A DNA stretch of 64,000 nt from Bacillota bacterium (GTDB lineage Bacteria; Bacillota; Clostridia; Christensenellales; SZUA-584): assembly GCA_023461435.1 (NCBI GenBank), contig JAEYLC010000007.1:62001-126000 (forward strand), read 5' to 3'. A program made the translations under genes and the position numbers. The notes below the pieces were generated by a model. That model saw only the letters and a list, made by a program, of their open reading frames with translations, had not been told where the DNA came from and ran no database searches. The stretch's first letter is position 1. Each line of letters opens with the position of its first letter. This document shows, in pieces, positions 41,822 through 50,941 of this stretch.

Positions 41822-43804
41822 ATGATCAACGTGGACAAGCTGTCCGTCAACGCCATTCGCATACTGGCTGTTGAGGGCGTACAGAAAGCAAACAGCGGCC
41901 ATCCGGGCCTGCCCCTTGGCGCCGCACCCATGGCGTATACGCTTTGGGCCAAGCATTTGAAACACAACCCCAAAAACCCGTCCTGGGCGGACAGAGACCG
42001 GTTCGTGCTCTCAGCTGGCCATGGCTCAATGCTGCTTTACGCATTGCTGCATACCTTCGGTTACGAAGAAGCCACCATCGACGAACTCAAGAACTTCCGT
42101 CAATACGGCGCGAAAACGGCGGGACATCCCGAATACGGCCATATCGCGGGCATCGAAACCACCACAGGCCCGCTCGGTCAGGGCATCGCGAACGCGGTCG
42201 GCATGGCGATGGCCGAAGCGCATCTCGCCGCGATGTTCAACAAAGACGGCTACAACGTGGTTGACCACTACACATACGCGCTCTCGGGCGACGGCTGTCT
42301 GATGGAAGGCGTCGCTTCCGAAGCCTGCTCGCTTGCGGGCACACTGAAGCTCGGCAAGCTGATACTGCTTTACGACAGAAACAAGATCACCATTGAGGGC
42401 GAAACGGACTTCGCTTTTGACGAAGACGTCGCCAAACGCTTCGACGCGTACGGCTGGCAGGTGCTGAACGTGGATAACGGCAACGAAGATATGGACAGCA
42501 TCGACAAAGCGATCGCGGCGGCGAAGACGGAGACGGCCAAGCCCTCCATCATCATCATCAATACGGCGATCGGCTACGGCTGCCCCGCTGTGCAGGGCAA
42601 GGCCTCGTGCCATGGGTCACCGCTCGGCGACGACAACATCGTTTCCCTCAAGGAGACGCTCGGCTGGACATATGAAGAAAGCTTCCATGTACCGGAAGAA
42701 GTGAAGGCCGAAGCCGAAAGACGCCAGAAAGCCTACACTGAAGCGGAAGAAAAATGGAACAAGATGTTCTCAGACTACTGCGCAAAGTTCCCCGAAATGA
42801 CCGAGCTTTGGAGCAAGTGCTTCTCTGCGGTGGACGCAAGCATTTTAAGCGATAAATCGCTCTACGATTTTGACAAGCCGCTGGCCACGCGCCAGTCTTC
42901 AGGCATCATGCTGAACCGTCTGGCTGAGAAGCTGCCGGGCCTGTTCGGCGGCAGCGCGGACCTTGGCCCCTCCAACAACTCCGTGCTTAAGGGCAAGCCG
43001 TACTTCGCGCCCGACTGCCCCGAGGGCAGCAACATCCATTACGGCATCCGCGAGTTCGCGATGGCGGCGATCGCCAACGGCCTTGCGCTGCACGGCGGCG
43101 TGATCCCGTACGTCGCGACATTCTTCGTGTTCACCGACTATTTGAAAAACGCGGTGCGCATGTCCGCGCTGATGGGCCTGCCCGTCATCTACGTGATGAC
43201 GCACGACAGCATCGGCGTCGGCGAAGACGGCCCGACGCATCAGCCCATCGAGCAGCTGGCCTGCATGCGCGCCACGCCCAACACCTACATGTGGCGCCCG
43301 GCTGATTCCAAGGAAACGGCGGCGGCCTATATCTCCGCGTTGACCGCGAGCGGCCCATCCGTGATCGCGCTCTCGCGCCAGACGCTGCCGCTTTACGCGG
43401 AGACTGGCGAAGCCGCGCTCAAGGGCGGCTACGTGCTGAAGGACTTCGGCGCAGACCCGTCCGTCATACTGATCGGCACGGGCAGCGAAGTCGAGATCTG
43501 TTACAAGGCGGGTCAGATGCTGTTTGATCAGGGCATCAGCGCGCGCGTGGTCTCCATGCCGTGTGTGGATGTGTTCGAGGAACAGGATGAAGCCTACAAG
43601 CAAAGCGTGCTGCCCGATGCGCTTGACAAACGCGTGGTCGTGGAAGCGGCGGCCTCTTTCGGATGGCACAAATACGCGGGCAAAGGCACTATCGTCGCGC
43701 TCGATCATTTCGGCGCGTCCGGCCCTGCCCCCAAGCTTTATGAAGTCTTCGGCCTCACTGCGGACAACGTGGCGCAGAAAGCCATTGAAGTGCTCGGTAA
43801 ATAA
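41822..43804 (+). CDS. tkt: Transketolase
   Basis: 660 residues, full length. Thiamine diphosphate-binding motif GDGCLMEGVASEACSLAGTL and later segments (GGSADLGPSNNS, THDSIGVGEDGPTHQPIEQL) are all present. It moves two-carbon units between sugar phosphates in the pentose phosphate pathway. AGGAGGAC precedes the ATG. Its own promoter and terminator show a single-gene unit. Confidence 0.98.
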   Translation: MINVDKLSVNAIRILAVEGVQKANSGHPGLPLGAAPMAYTLWAKHLKHNPKNPSWADRDRFVLSAGHGSMLLYALLHTFGYEEATIDELKNFRQYGAKTAGHPEYGHIAGIETTTGPLGQGIANAVGMAMAEAHLAAMFNKDGYNVVDHYTYALSGDGCLMEGVASEACSLAGTLKLGKLILLYDRNKITIEGETDFAFDEDVAKRFDAYGWQVLNVDNGNEDMDSIDKAIAAAKTETAKPSIIIINTAIGYGCPAVQGKASCHGSPLGDDNIVSLKETLGWTYEESFHVPEEVKAEAERRQKAYTEAEEKWNKMFSDYCAKFPEMTELWSKCFSAVDASILSDKSLYDFDKPLATRQSSGIMLNRLAEKLPGLFGGSADLGPSNNSVLKGKPYFAPDCPEGSNIHYGIREFAMAAIANGLALHGGVIPYVATFFVFTDYLKNAVRMSALMGLPVIYVMTHDSIGVGEDGPTHQPIEQLACMRATPNTYMWRPADSKETAAAYISALTASGPSVIALSRQTLPLYAETGEAALKGGYVLKDFGADPSVILIGTGSEVEICYKAGQMLFDQGISARVVSMPCVDVFEEQDEAYKQSVLPDALDKRVVVEAAASFGWHKYAGKGTIVALDHFGASGPAPKLYEVFGLTADNVAQKAIEVLGK

Positions 43805-43820
43805 GCTGATAGAATGCACG

Positions 43821-43852
43821 AAAGCCTTCGGCGTTTGCCGAAGGCTTTTTTT
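43821..43852 (+). terminator. Intrinsic terminator of tkt
   Basis: AAAGCCTTCGGC pairs perfectly with GCCGAAGGCTTT around a four-base loop and is followed by T residues. Confidence 0.93.
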
Positions 43853-43927
43853 CATTTGATTCCGTCTTTTGAAAAGAGGTCTAGTCCGCTATTGTCGATC
43901 CATTGCTAATCACCAATCTATTATCGT

Positions 43928-43953
43928 GTCATTCTGACGACCGCAGAATCCCA
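43928..43953. repeat. Dispersed GTCATTCTGA...GAATC element, copy B
   Basis: GTCATTCTGACGACCGCAGAATC in the gap 43853-44065 resembles the element at 29706. The rest of that gap shows nothing identifiable. Confidence 0.4.
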
Positions 43954-44065
43954 CGTCCATTATCGATAACTGCAGACGTGCTGCTTGTCTCAACCCTCAG
44001 TTCATCCCAAAGTAGCGCCATTGGACGCTCTTGCTCATATGCAATGACTCCGTCAATACTCGCGA

Positions 44066-44380
44066 CTATTGCACACAGCTTTCTCGGGCTTTATCCAATT
44101 TCATATTCCTGAAATAGAGCAGCATATCAATCGTGATTTCAATAATGTTGAGCACATAAAAAATCCATCCCAAATAGAACAGAAAACTCAAACCCGCCCC
44201 CGAAGCGTTGGCATACTGTATAAACTTTCTTGTGATGCCGAACACATAGCCGACCCAGACAAACACTTCAAAAAGCAGGCTCTTGCCCTTCGCCGTGCGC
44301 GATTTGTATGACCTGTATATAGAGATCGGCCACGACAAGCCAAAGCAGACAATCATCAAAGCTTCCAAAAGATCAATCAT
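44066..44380 (-). CDS. Small PQ-loop / SemiSWEET-like membrane protein
   Basis: 104 residues from the ATG at 44380 (AGGAG upstream; an in-frame ATG 30 bases earlier is less supported). Three membrane segments with FGLSWPISIYRSYKSRTAKGKS, the usual PQ-loop pattern with the P and the following basic loop. SemiSWEETs move sugars as dimers; other PQ-loop proteins carry other solutes. Substrate not known. It stands alone on the minus strand. Confidence 0.72.
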   Translation of the reverse strand: MIDLLEALMIVCFGLSWPISIYRSYKSRTAKGKSLLFEVFVWVGYVFGITRKFIQYANASGAGLSFLFYLGWIFYVLNIIEITIDMLLYFRNMKLDKARESCVQ

Positions 44381-44948
44381 TTTACGTCTCTCCTGTGATG
44401 CGTTTTTCATCTGTGATCATACACCTATTGATCGAATAGAAAAAGCTTCTATTCAAACCCCTTGTCAATGAAAGGATGGCGCTGATTGAATGAGGTGAGA
44501 TGGTTTGGCGAGTTGAGCCGAAGTTATGCAAGAAGCGAAACCGCAGGAATAGCAGCGCTATTTCAAGGTTTCAGCGACACCGCAGAACGTTGGCTCAGCC
44601 GTCCAAAGCGCACACCGAATCAATCAGCGCCTGACCAAAAAGAAAAAACGGCGCATGCCGCGCCGCTTCGAGCTTCCCCGTATCCGGGGCGTGGTTAGGA
44701 GGTCAATAAAGAAATTATTCATTGCAGGTATACTGAGCACCATAACTGCCAAAGTTTAAGCTGCTTTTCCCGCAGACCCTTCTTCCACCGCTCCACCGTA
44801 TTTTGCTGCTTTTATTATCTTAAAACTCAAAACAAAAGGCAAATGCTGCCCCGGCACAAAAACACATGAAAAGCGCAGAAAAAAGAAGCACGGGCGATTT
44901 GTTACGCTTCTATTACGCATTTTAATATTTTTGTAACATGTCCCAAAA
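44381..44948. other. Gene-free 568-base region with a structured repeat-like element
   Basis: Holds the nested stem-loop at 44512-44599. A 70-codon open frame crosses it (44486-44698), but its composition follows the hairpin and I do not call it a gene. From 44700 to 44948 nothing is recognisable except A/T-rich spacer before the end of the glycosylase gene. Confidence 0.5.
44512..44599. repeat. Nested stem-loop element, probably a dispersed repeat
   Basis: An outer stem GTTGAGCC (44512-44519) pairs with GGCTCAGC (44592-44599). Inside, GAAACC (44537-44542) pairs with GGTTTC (44567-44572), and within that GAATAGC pairs with GCTATTT around AGC. Similar text is familiar to me from other Firmicutes genomes, but I cannot prove that here. 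Confidence 0.5.
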
Positions 44949-45560
44949 CTACAGATTGCGTCTGAATTTAGGCGCGATGCCGATCGCGTCCAGAAAACCT
45001 CTGAGCTTTTTTAAGTCCTCGTCGTAAACGGCTTTGAGCGCCCTGTTGTATATGATGCTCGCTGGATGGTAAAGCGGAAACAGCATAAACCGGTGCGACA
45101 GCGCGTGCGCCGCCGCCGGAACCGCATGGCAGTCCCCGATCGTCGCGTTGCTGCCGTGCAGCGCTTTTAATGGCACGTTGCCGAGCGTGACCACCACGCG
45201 CGGCGCAATGGCTTCGATCTCGCGCAGCAGCAGCGGCGTCATTACGGCAAGCTCCTGCTTTTCGGGCGCGCGGTTCGAGAGCGTTCCCTTCTCGCTTTGC
45301 TTGTACGGCCTGAACTTCACTACGTTCGTGATATAGATATCCTGCCGGTGCAGCATCAGCGCGAACAAAAATTCATCGAGGTTCTTGCCCGCCTTGCCCA
45401 CGAACGGACGCAGCAGCCGCGTTTCCTCGGCACCCGGCGCTTCGCCGACCAGCATCACGGCCGCGCTTTCATCGCCTTCGCCGTAAACCAGATCGCTCTC
45501 GGTTTTATTGAAAGCGCTTGCCGCCCTCAGCACGTCGGCATAGATGCTCTCAAGCTTCAT
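44949..45560 (-). CDS. Uracil-DNA glycosylase family 4/5-like protein lacking the Fe-S cysteines
   Basis: 203 residues with the superfamily motifs MLVGEAPGAEE (motif 1), RPFVGKAGKNLDEFL and FPLYHPASIIYN (motif 3). The four iron-sulfur cysteines of family 4 are absent: VVKFRPYKQSEKG replaces the Cys-containing segment of the neighbour, and no CxxC precedes motif 1. Overlaps the canonical copy upstream by 11 bases. It may be an altered-specificity glycosylase or an inactive partner. Motif residues for uracil binding seem intact. Confidence 0.85.
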   Translation of the reverse strand: MKLESIYADVLRAASAFNKTESDLVYGEGDESAAVMLVGEAPGAEETRLLRPFVGKAGKNLDEFLFALMLHRQDIYITNVVKFRPYKQSEKGTLSNRAPEKQELAVMTPLLLREIEAIAPRVVVTLGNVPLKALHGSNATIGDCHAVPAAAHALSHRFMLFPLYHPASIIYNRALKAVYDEDLKKLRGFLDAIGIAPKFRRNL

Positions 45561-46125
45561 TGTTTTCCCCGCCTGTCTCGTCGTATTTTGCCCTGATCGC
45601 CAGAAGGTCCTTGTAGGCGTCCTTTTTTAGCAGCTCGTTCCTTAATAGCGCCGCGGGATGATACGTCGGCATGATGAAAAAGCCCTTCACCTCATGCCAT
45701 TTTCCCCGGTCCCGCGTGATGCGCACATCCGTATTGAGAATGTATTTGGCGGATATGCGCCCGAGGCACACGATGATTTTCGGCTTGATCAGCGCCACCT
45801 GCGCGCGCAGATACCCGATGCACGCCGCCGCTTCAGGCGGTTCGGGGTCTCTGTTGCCCGGCGGGCGGCACTTTAAGACATTCGCAATATACACATCGTT
45901 GCGCGTCAGCTCAATGCTTTTGAGCATCTTGTCGAGCAGCTGCCCCGCGCGGCCCACAAACGGACGCCCGAGCTCGTCCTCGTCGCGCCCCGGCCCTTCG
46001 CCGATAAACATCAGGCGCGTATGAATGTTACCTTCGCCGAAAACCGTGTTTTTGCGGGTTTTGCAAAGGCCGCACTTTTCGCACTGCGCCACATCATTCA
46101 TGATTTGTGTAAAGCTTGTGTACAT
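45550..46125 (-). CDS. Uracil-DNA glycosylase, family 4 (4Fe-4S)
   Basis: 191 residues. The cluster ligands are CEKCGLC near the N-terminus, then CRPPGNRDPEPPEAAAC in the middle. Active-site motif 1 is FIGEGPGRDEDELGRPFVGRAG and motif 3 is MPTYHPAALLRN. It removes uracil from DNA arising by cytosine deamination. The ATG at 46125 has no ribosome binding site but lies six bases behind a TATAAT (see 46132-46160). First gene of a two-gene unit with the cluster-less copy. Confidence 0.94.
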   Translation of the reverse strand: MYTSFTQIMNDVAQCEKCGLCKTRKNTVFGEGNIHTRLMFIGEGPGRDEDELGRPFVGRAGQLLDKMLKSIELTRNDVYIANVLKCRPPGNRDPEPPEAAACIGYLRAQVALIKPKIIVCLGRISAKYILNTDVRITRDRGKWHEVKGFFIMPTYHPAALLRNELLKKDAYKDLLAIRAKYDETGGENNEA

Positions 46126-46131
46126 ATGATG

Positions 46132-46160
46132 ATTATACCAAAACAGCTCATCTTTCTCAA
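46132..46160 (-). promoter_or_regulatory. Promoter giving an apparently leaderless glycosylase transcript
   Basis: On the minus strand TTGAGA (complement 46155-46160), 17-base spacer, TATAAT (complement 46132-46137), then CATCAT and the ATG at 46125. Initiation is expected at or beside the A of the start codon. Confidence 0.75.
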
Positions 46161-46277
46161 GCCGCAGGAGTTACGGTTCAAATATGTCACCATATGTATT
46201 CTCGGCTATATCCCTCCAAAAAACGTAATTTTTTTGGGATTTCTTAGATACGGGTATGCTTTTTTTTTAGAATCGTT

Positions 46278-46283
46278 TATAAT
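46278..46283 (+). promoter_or_regulatory. Probable -10 box before cdaA
   Basis: TATAAT, 78 bases before the cdaA start. No good -35 at 16-18 bases. The gap 46126-46360 is otherwise AT-rich. Confidence 0.4.
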
Positions 46284-46360
46284 ATAAAAAAGTGACATTG
46301 ACATTTGTACATCCTTTGGTCGTTATTCGTGGTGGAATGATTTTCGAAAGGTGACTCGTA

Positions 46361-47209
46361 TTGGAAAGTATTATCAATGGCATTATCAACAGCCTATCCG
46401 ATTTTGAAATCGTTGATCTCATTGATATTATTCTTTTGGCTGTCATCATTTATTGGCTTTTAAAGCTGACATCCAAAACGCGTGCCATGCAGGTGCTAAA
46501 AGGCCTCGGCATTATTTTGCTTGCTACCTGGGTCACGGATTTTTTAGGGTTCGTGGGCACCACGTGGCTGTTAAACTATGTATTGAACGCTGGCGCTATC
46601 GTCATCGTGATCATATTCCATCCTGAAATCCGCCGCGCTCTCGCGCGCATCGGCCGCGGTCATATCGACTTATCGCCGTCGCAGTCCACCAACGCGCAGG
46701 AAAACGTGGAAAGCATATTGAAAGCCGTGCTGAATCTCTCCAAAAAGCGCGTGGGCGCGCTCATCGTTTTCGAGCGCAAGACCGGCCTTAAAGATGTGAT
46801 CGAAAGCGGCACGCGCATCGGCGCCGTGATCTCCACCGAACTGCTCGAAAATCTTTTCTTTACGAATTCGCCGCTGCACGACGGTGCGGTGATCATCCGC
46901 GAGGATGTGATCGAAGCGGCGGGCTGCTTTCTGCCGCTCAGCGACAATAAACAGATCGGCCAGGAGCTCGGCACGCGGCACCGTGCGGCGCTCGGCGTTT
47001 CGGAGGTATCCGACTGCGTCACGCTGGTCGTGTCGGAGGAAACGGGCGTGATCTCGGTCGCGCAGGACGGCACGCTGATCCGCTATCTCGATTCCAAAGC
47101 CATCCGCGACCTGCTCGAAGATATGTATATGATCAATAAACAGCCGCAGAAATTCAGAGGTCTTCGCATCATACGAAAAGGACGTGATAAAGATGAAGAC
47201 CGTGCTTAA
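46361..47209 (+). CDS. cdaA: Diadenylate cyclase CdaA
   Basis: 282 residues: three N-terminal membrane spans, then the DAC domain with the catalytic LHDGAVI (DGA) and GTRHRAALG (RHR). It makes cyclic di-AMP from two ATP; c-di-AMP controls potassium and wall homeostasis in Firmicutes. The start is a TTG at 46361 with AAAGG before it. The ATG of the CdaR-type gene overlaps its end by 17 bases, the usual cdaA-cdaR pairing. Confidence 0.97.
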   Translation: MESIINGIINSLSDFEIVDLIDIILLAVIIYWLLKLTSKTRAMQVLKGLGIILLATWVTDFLGFVGTTWLLNYVLNAGAIVIVIIFHPEIRRALARIGRGHIDLSPSQSTNAQENVESILKAVLNLSKKRVGALIVFERKTGLKDVIESGTRIGAVISTELLENLFFTNSPLHDGAVIIREDVIEAAGCFLPLSDNKQIGQELGTRHRAALGVSEVSDCVTLVVSEETGVISVAQDGTLIRYLDSKAIRDLLEDMYMINKQPQKFRGLRIIRKGRDKDEDRA

Positions 47210-48449
47210 AGCGATATGGGGCGTACTGAAAAGCAACCCGGTGATGAAGATCATGGCTTTGCTTTTTGCCATCATATTATGGAGCTATGTGCTCTCCGTC
47301 ATCAATCCGGACAGAACGAAATTTGTGCCCGAGGTGAACGCAACCTATTATGGCAACGCCGAACTCAACGACCGTCACCTTGTGGTCACCAATAGCCTCT
47401 CGGATGTGCTCGACAAGGTTACTGTCAAGGTCCAAGTCAAGCAGAGCGACATCAAACTGTTAAGCAATAATAGCATCGATGCGTATGTCGACGTGTCCGA
47501 TATCAACGGGCCCGGCGATTATGTGCGCAAGGTGGAGGCAAAGCTCACTGGTTTGAGCGGTTTGGTTATTGAAACCAACCCGGCAAAAATCAAGGTGCAT
47601 GTGGATTGGTATAACTCAAAACCCGTTCCCGTCACACTCAACGTGATCGGCAGCGTCCCGAGCGGCTACTACGCGAGCACCCCCGAAATCATGCCCACCA
47701 CCGTGGAAGTGAAAGGCGCCCAAACCGATGTGCAAAAGGTGGCCAGCGCCGTCTGCAATGTGGACCTGACCGGGCTTACCAAAGGCTTCAGCAAGAACAT
47801 GGATATCGATCTGCTCGATGCCGACGGCAACATCATCGACAAGAAGCTGCTCCAGATTGAACTGCCGTCTGTGATCGTCACGCTCAAGGTCCAGTCTATG
47901 AAAACGGTGCCCATCGACGCCACAGGCTCTATTATCGGCCAGGATGAGGTGGCAAACGGCTATGAGGTATCGGATATCGCATGCGAGCCGCAAAGAGTGG
48001 ACATTGCGGGAGACGCGCAGACGCTCGCGGGCATCAAAAGCATCAGTCTGGTGCCGTACAGCGTCAGCGGCAAAAGCGCGAGCGAATCCGTCGCGCTCGA
48101 TTATCAGCCGCCAGAAGGCGTCACCGTGCTGACCCAGCAAAAGGCGCAGGTGAACATCGCGATCCGCGAGGTGACAAATACGAAAACCTACAAGGATGTC
48201 GCGATAAAGACCCGGGATCTTGGCGGCGGACTGCACGCCGATATCAGCCCGCCCAAGGTGGATGTCACAGCGATGGCAGGCGTTTCCGCGATGTCGAAAT
48301 TAAGCCGCGCCGATATCGTGCCATATGTGGATCTGGACGGACTGAAGCCCGGCACATACAGCCGCGATGTGCTGTTTGAAATTCCGAAGGGGTTTTCAGA
48401 TCAGAACTTTACCGCCAGCACCGTCACCGTGACGGTCACGATATATTAA
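47193..48449 (+). CDS. cdaR: CdaR-type YbbR-domain protein, regulator of CdaA
   Basis: 418 residues: one membrane helix near the N-terminus (MALLFAIILWSYVLSVI) and several YbbR repeats outside the membrane (for example KPVPVTLNVIGSVPSGYYAS and GGLHADISPPKVDVTAMAG). It binds and tunes CdaA. GTG 47184 is too near AAGGA; ATG 47193 has the right spacing and is chosen. Confidence 0.93.
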   Translation: MKTVLKAIWGVLKSNPVMKIMALLFAIILWSYVLSVINPDRTKFVPEVNATYYGNAELNDRHLVVTNSLSDVLDKVTVKVQVKQSDIKLLSNNSIDAYVDVSDINGPGDYVRKVEAKLTGLSGLVIETNPAKIKVHVDWYNSKPVPVTLNVIGSVPSGYYASTPEIMPTTVEVKGAQTDVQKVASAVCNVDLTGLTKGFSKNMDIDLLDADGNIIDKKLLQIELPSVIVTLKVQSMKTVPIDATGSIIGQDEVANGYEVSDIACEPQRVDIAGDAQTLAGIKSISLVPYSVSGKSASESVALDYQPPEGVTVLTQQKAQVNIAIREVTNTKTYKDVAIKTRDLGGGLHADISPPKVDVTAMAGVSAMSKLSRADIVPYVDLDGLKPGTYSRDVLFEIPKGFSDQNFTASTVTVTVTIY

Positions 48450-48469
48450 GCGTTTTGCGTATACTATGA

Positions 48470-48494
48470 GGGGGCGGACAACCGTCCCCTTTTA
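48470..48494 (+). terminator. Intrinsic terminator after cdaA-cdaR
   Basis: GGGGGCGG pairs with CCGTCCCC (one G-U) around ACAA, followed by TTTT. It separates cdaR from the next gene. Confidence 0.8.
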
Positions 48495-48514
48495 AAGTCT
48501 TGGAAGGATAAATC

Positions 48515-50101
48515 ATGGCAATTATTCTGTCCGGCGTCAGCGTACCGTTGCAAAGCGAAGAAGACGTCCTGCGTCAAACCGCCGCCGACATGCTGTCCGT
48601 ACCGGCATTCGAAATATCGACTCTGCGCGTCAAAAGACAGTCTGTCGACGCGCGGCGCACACAACTGCGCCTTGTGCTCACGCTGCTTATTGAGTTGCAC
48701 GACGGCGAGCGCCAAAAGGCGCTTGAGAGCATTCATGGCTGCGCCGAGAGCTACCGCGAGCCGGACATCGCCTACGGCGAAAAGCATGCCGGGCGCGTTG
48801 TGGTGGTGGGCGCGGGGCCTTGCGGTCTGTTTGCGGCGCTGACGCTTGCCCGGCACGGCTACAAGCCGCTGCTGCTCGAGCGCGGGCGCGATGTGACATC
48901 GCGCAGTGAGGATGTGCAGCGGCTTCGCGAAAAAGGCATACTAAACCCCGAGAGCAATGTCTGCTTCGGTGCGGGCGGCGCCGGCGCGTTCTCGGACGGC
49001 AAGCTCACCACGCGCATCAAGGACCCGCGCAGCGAATACGTGCTGCAAACGCTCGTGGATTGCGGCGCGCCTGCCGAGATACTCACAGATGCCAAGCCGC
49101 ACACCGGTACCGAGCACATCCGCACGGCGGTATCGGGCATTATTGAACAGATCACGAGCCTCGGCGGTGAGGTCTCATATGAAAGCCGCCTCACCGATAT
49201 TTTCCTAGACGGTGATGCACTGTCCGGCGTTGCGTATATCAAGAACGGCGCCACGCAGACGGTTCAGACGCGTGCGGCGGCGCTTTGCATCGGCCACAGC
49301 GCGCGCGATACTTACCGCATGCTGCTGCAAAAGGGTGTCGCGATCATCCCCAAGCCGTTTGCCGTCGGCGTGCGCATCGAGCACCCGCGCGCGTTCATTG
49401 ACAAAGCGCAGTACGGCGCAGCACTCGGGCACCCGATGCTCGGCGCGGCGGAATACCGGCTCACGTCGTCGTCCGGCGGACGCGGCGTGTATACCTTTTG
49501 CATGTGCCCGGGCGGCGAGGTCATCTGTTCGTCCACCGAGACGGACGGCGTCGCCGTCAACGGCATGAGCTATTATGCGCGCAATATGGAGAACTCGAAC
49601 AGCGCGGTGGTGGTGGGCGTCTCTACCGCCGATTTCGGAAGCGGCCCTTTGGGCGGCGTGGGTTTCCAGCAGCGGCTCGAACGCGCGGCATTTTCGCTTT
49701 CAGGCGGTCAGGGTGCGCCCGCCCAGACGCTGCGTGATTTTTTTAACGGCAGCGCGTCAAAGCAGTTCGGCAGCGTGCAGCCGTCTTACCGCCCTCACGC
49801 GGTTCCGGCTGATCTGCACGGCTGCCTGCCCCCCGTCATCACAAACGCGCTCAAAGAAGGGCTTGCCGATTTTGACCGCAAGCTTTCCGGTTTTGCGATG
49901 CCGGACGCGGTATTGACGGGCGTGGAGACGCGCACATCGTCGCCCGTGCGTCTGCTGCGCGGCAGCGACTGTCAGGCGCAGGGTGTCTGCGGCCTTTTCC
50001 CGGCGGGCGAAGGCGCGGGGTACGCGGGCGGCATCGTGTCCGCCGCGGTTGACGGCATCAAATGCGCGCAGGCGATGATAAGCCTTTACGCGCGGCCCTA
50101 A
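48515..50101 (+). CDS. FAD-dependent dehydrogenase-like protein (COG2509 type)
   Basis: 528 residues. An N-terminal domain of about 90 residues precedes the FAD-binding motif VVVVGAGPCGLFAALTLARHG. CFGAGGAGAFSDGKLTTRI and the C-terminal LFPAGEGAGYAGGIVSAAVDG complete the fold. These proteins are widespread in Firmicutes; the reaction is not known. GGAAGGA stands before the ATG. The next gene starts 17 bases downstream, so they may be co-transcribed. Confidence 0.88.
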   Translation: MAIILSGVSVPLQSEEDVLRQTAADMLSVPAFEISTLRVKRQSVDARRTQLRLVLTLLIELHDGERQKALESIHGCAESYREPDIAYGEKHAGRVVVVGAGPCGLFAALTLARHGYKPLLLERGRDVTSRSEDVQRLREKGILNPESNVCFGAGGAGAFSDGKLTTRIKDPRSEYVLQTLVDCGAPAEILTDAKPHTGTEHIRTAVSGIIEQITSLGGEVSYESRLTDIFLDGDALSGVAYIKNGATQTVQTRAAALCIGHSARDTYRMLLQKGVAIIPKPFAVGVRIEHPRAFIDKAQYGAALGHPMLGAAEYRLTSSSGGRGVYTFCMCPGGEVICSSTETDGVAVNGMSYYARNMENSNSAVVVGVSTADFGSGPLGGVGFQQRLERAAFSLSGGQGAPAQTLRDFFNGSASKQFGSVQPSYRPHAVPADLHGCLPPVITNALKEGLADFDRKLSGFAMPDAVLTGVETRTSSPVRLLRGSDCQAQGVCGLFPAGEGAGYAGGIVSAAVDGIKCAQAMISLYARP

Positions 50102-50117
50102 CACATAAGGAGAACGT

Positions 50118-50795
50118 ATGAAAAAAATCACCGTGCTTTTCGGCAATTACGGCAGCGGCAAAACCGAGCTGTCCTTGAATTTCGCGCTTACTCTTGCGGC
50201 GCAGCACCCGGATGTGATGCTGATCGATCTTGATATCGTGAATCCGTATTTCCGTTCATCGGAGCACACCGCGATGCTCGAGCAAAACGGCATTCGCGTC
50301 ATCGCGCCTGTGTACGCGAATACCGGCGTGGACCTGCCTTCGCTGCCGCCCGATATCTATGCGGCGTTTCAGGGCAGCCATGCCGTGTTCGACTGCGGGG
50401 GCGATCCGGTCGGCGCGGCGGCGCTCGGGACATTGAAAGCCCAGTTCGACGCCCAGCGAAGCAATGTCGAAGCGCTGTTCGTCGTCAATACCAGAAGGCC
50501 GTTTCAGACCGACGCGCAGCAGCTCGCCGAGAGCTTTGCGCGCATCCAGCACAGCGCGCGCCTGACCGCCGACGGCCTTGTGCTGAATACCAACCTCGGC
50601 AGCGGCACCACCGGAAATGAACTCAGCGAGGGCCTCGGTGTGGTTCAGGAGCTCAGCGACCTCACAGGAACATCTCTTATGTATATCAGCGGCACCAAGG
50701 AAACGCTCGCGCTGTTCGATTCGCAGCACCCGGAGATCACGGCACAGCGCATTGAGCTCAAAATCTATACGCGGCCCGAATGGATGACGGAATAG
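50118..50795 (+). CDS. P-loop ATPase (CobQ/ParA-like)
   Basis: 225 residues with the P-loop FGNYGSGKTELSLNFAL at the N-terminus and DLDIVNPYFRSSE behind it. It looks like the ATPases that accompany 2-oxoacid:ferredoxin oxidoreductases, but no such enzyme is encoded here. AAGGAG lies before the ATG. Role uncertain; maturation or partition-like duty is possible. Confidence 0.8.
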   Translation: MKKITVLFGNYGSGKTELSLNFALTLAAQHPDVMLIDLDIVNPYFRSSEHTAMLEQNGIRVIAPVYANTGVDLPSLPPDIYAAFQGSHAVFDCGGDPVGAAALGTLKAQFDAQRSNVEALFVVNTRRPFQTDAQQLAESFARIQHSARLTADGLVLNTNLGSGTTGNELSEGLGVVQELSDLTGTSLMYISGTKETLALFDSQHPEITAQRIELKIYTRPEWMTE

Positions 50796-50941
50796 ATCTG
50801 ACACAGGAACTGCAAGGCCATATAAAATTGGTTTAAAATGACGACGCAAAGTAAACAGACGGCCTGTAACACTTGCATTGCCGCCCATATACACTATAAT
50901 AAAGAAGGTCTAAAATTCGGGGGAACGGAGATACGCATCAT

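Noticed and set aside
42899..43855. Long open frame antisense to transketolase
   Set aside because: Shadow of a highly biased, certain gene.
44486..44698. 70-codon open frame crossing the nested stem-loop
   Set aside because: Sequence is explained by the inverted repeats; no support as a protein.
50118..50795. Plasmid ParA partition gene
   Set aside because: P-loop and fold are similar, but there is no ParB or centromere repeat and the context is metabolic.
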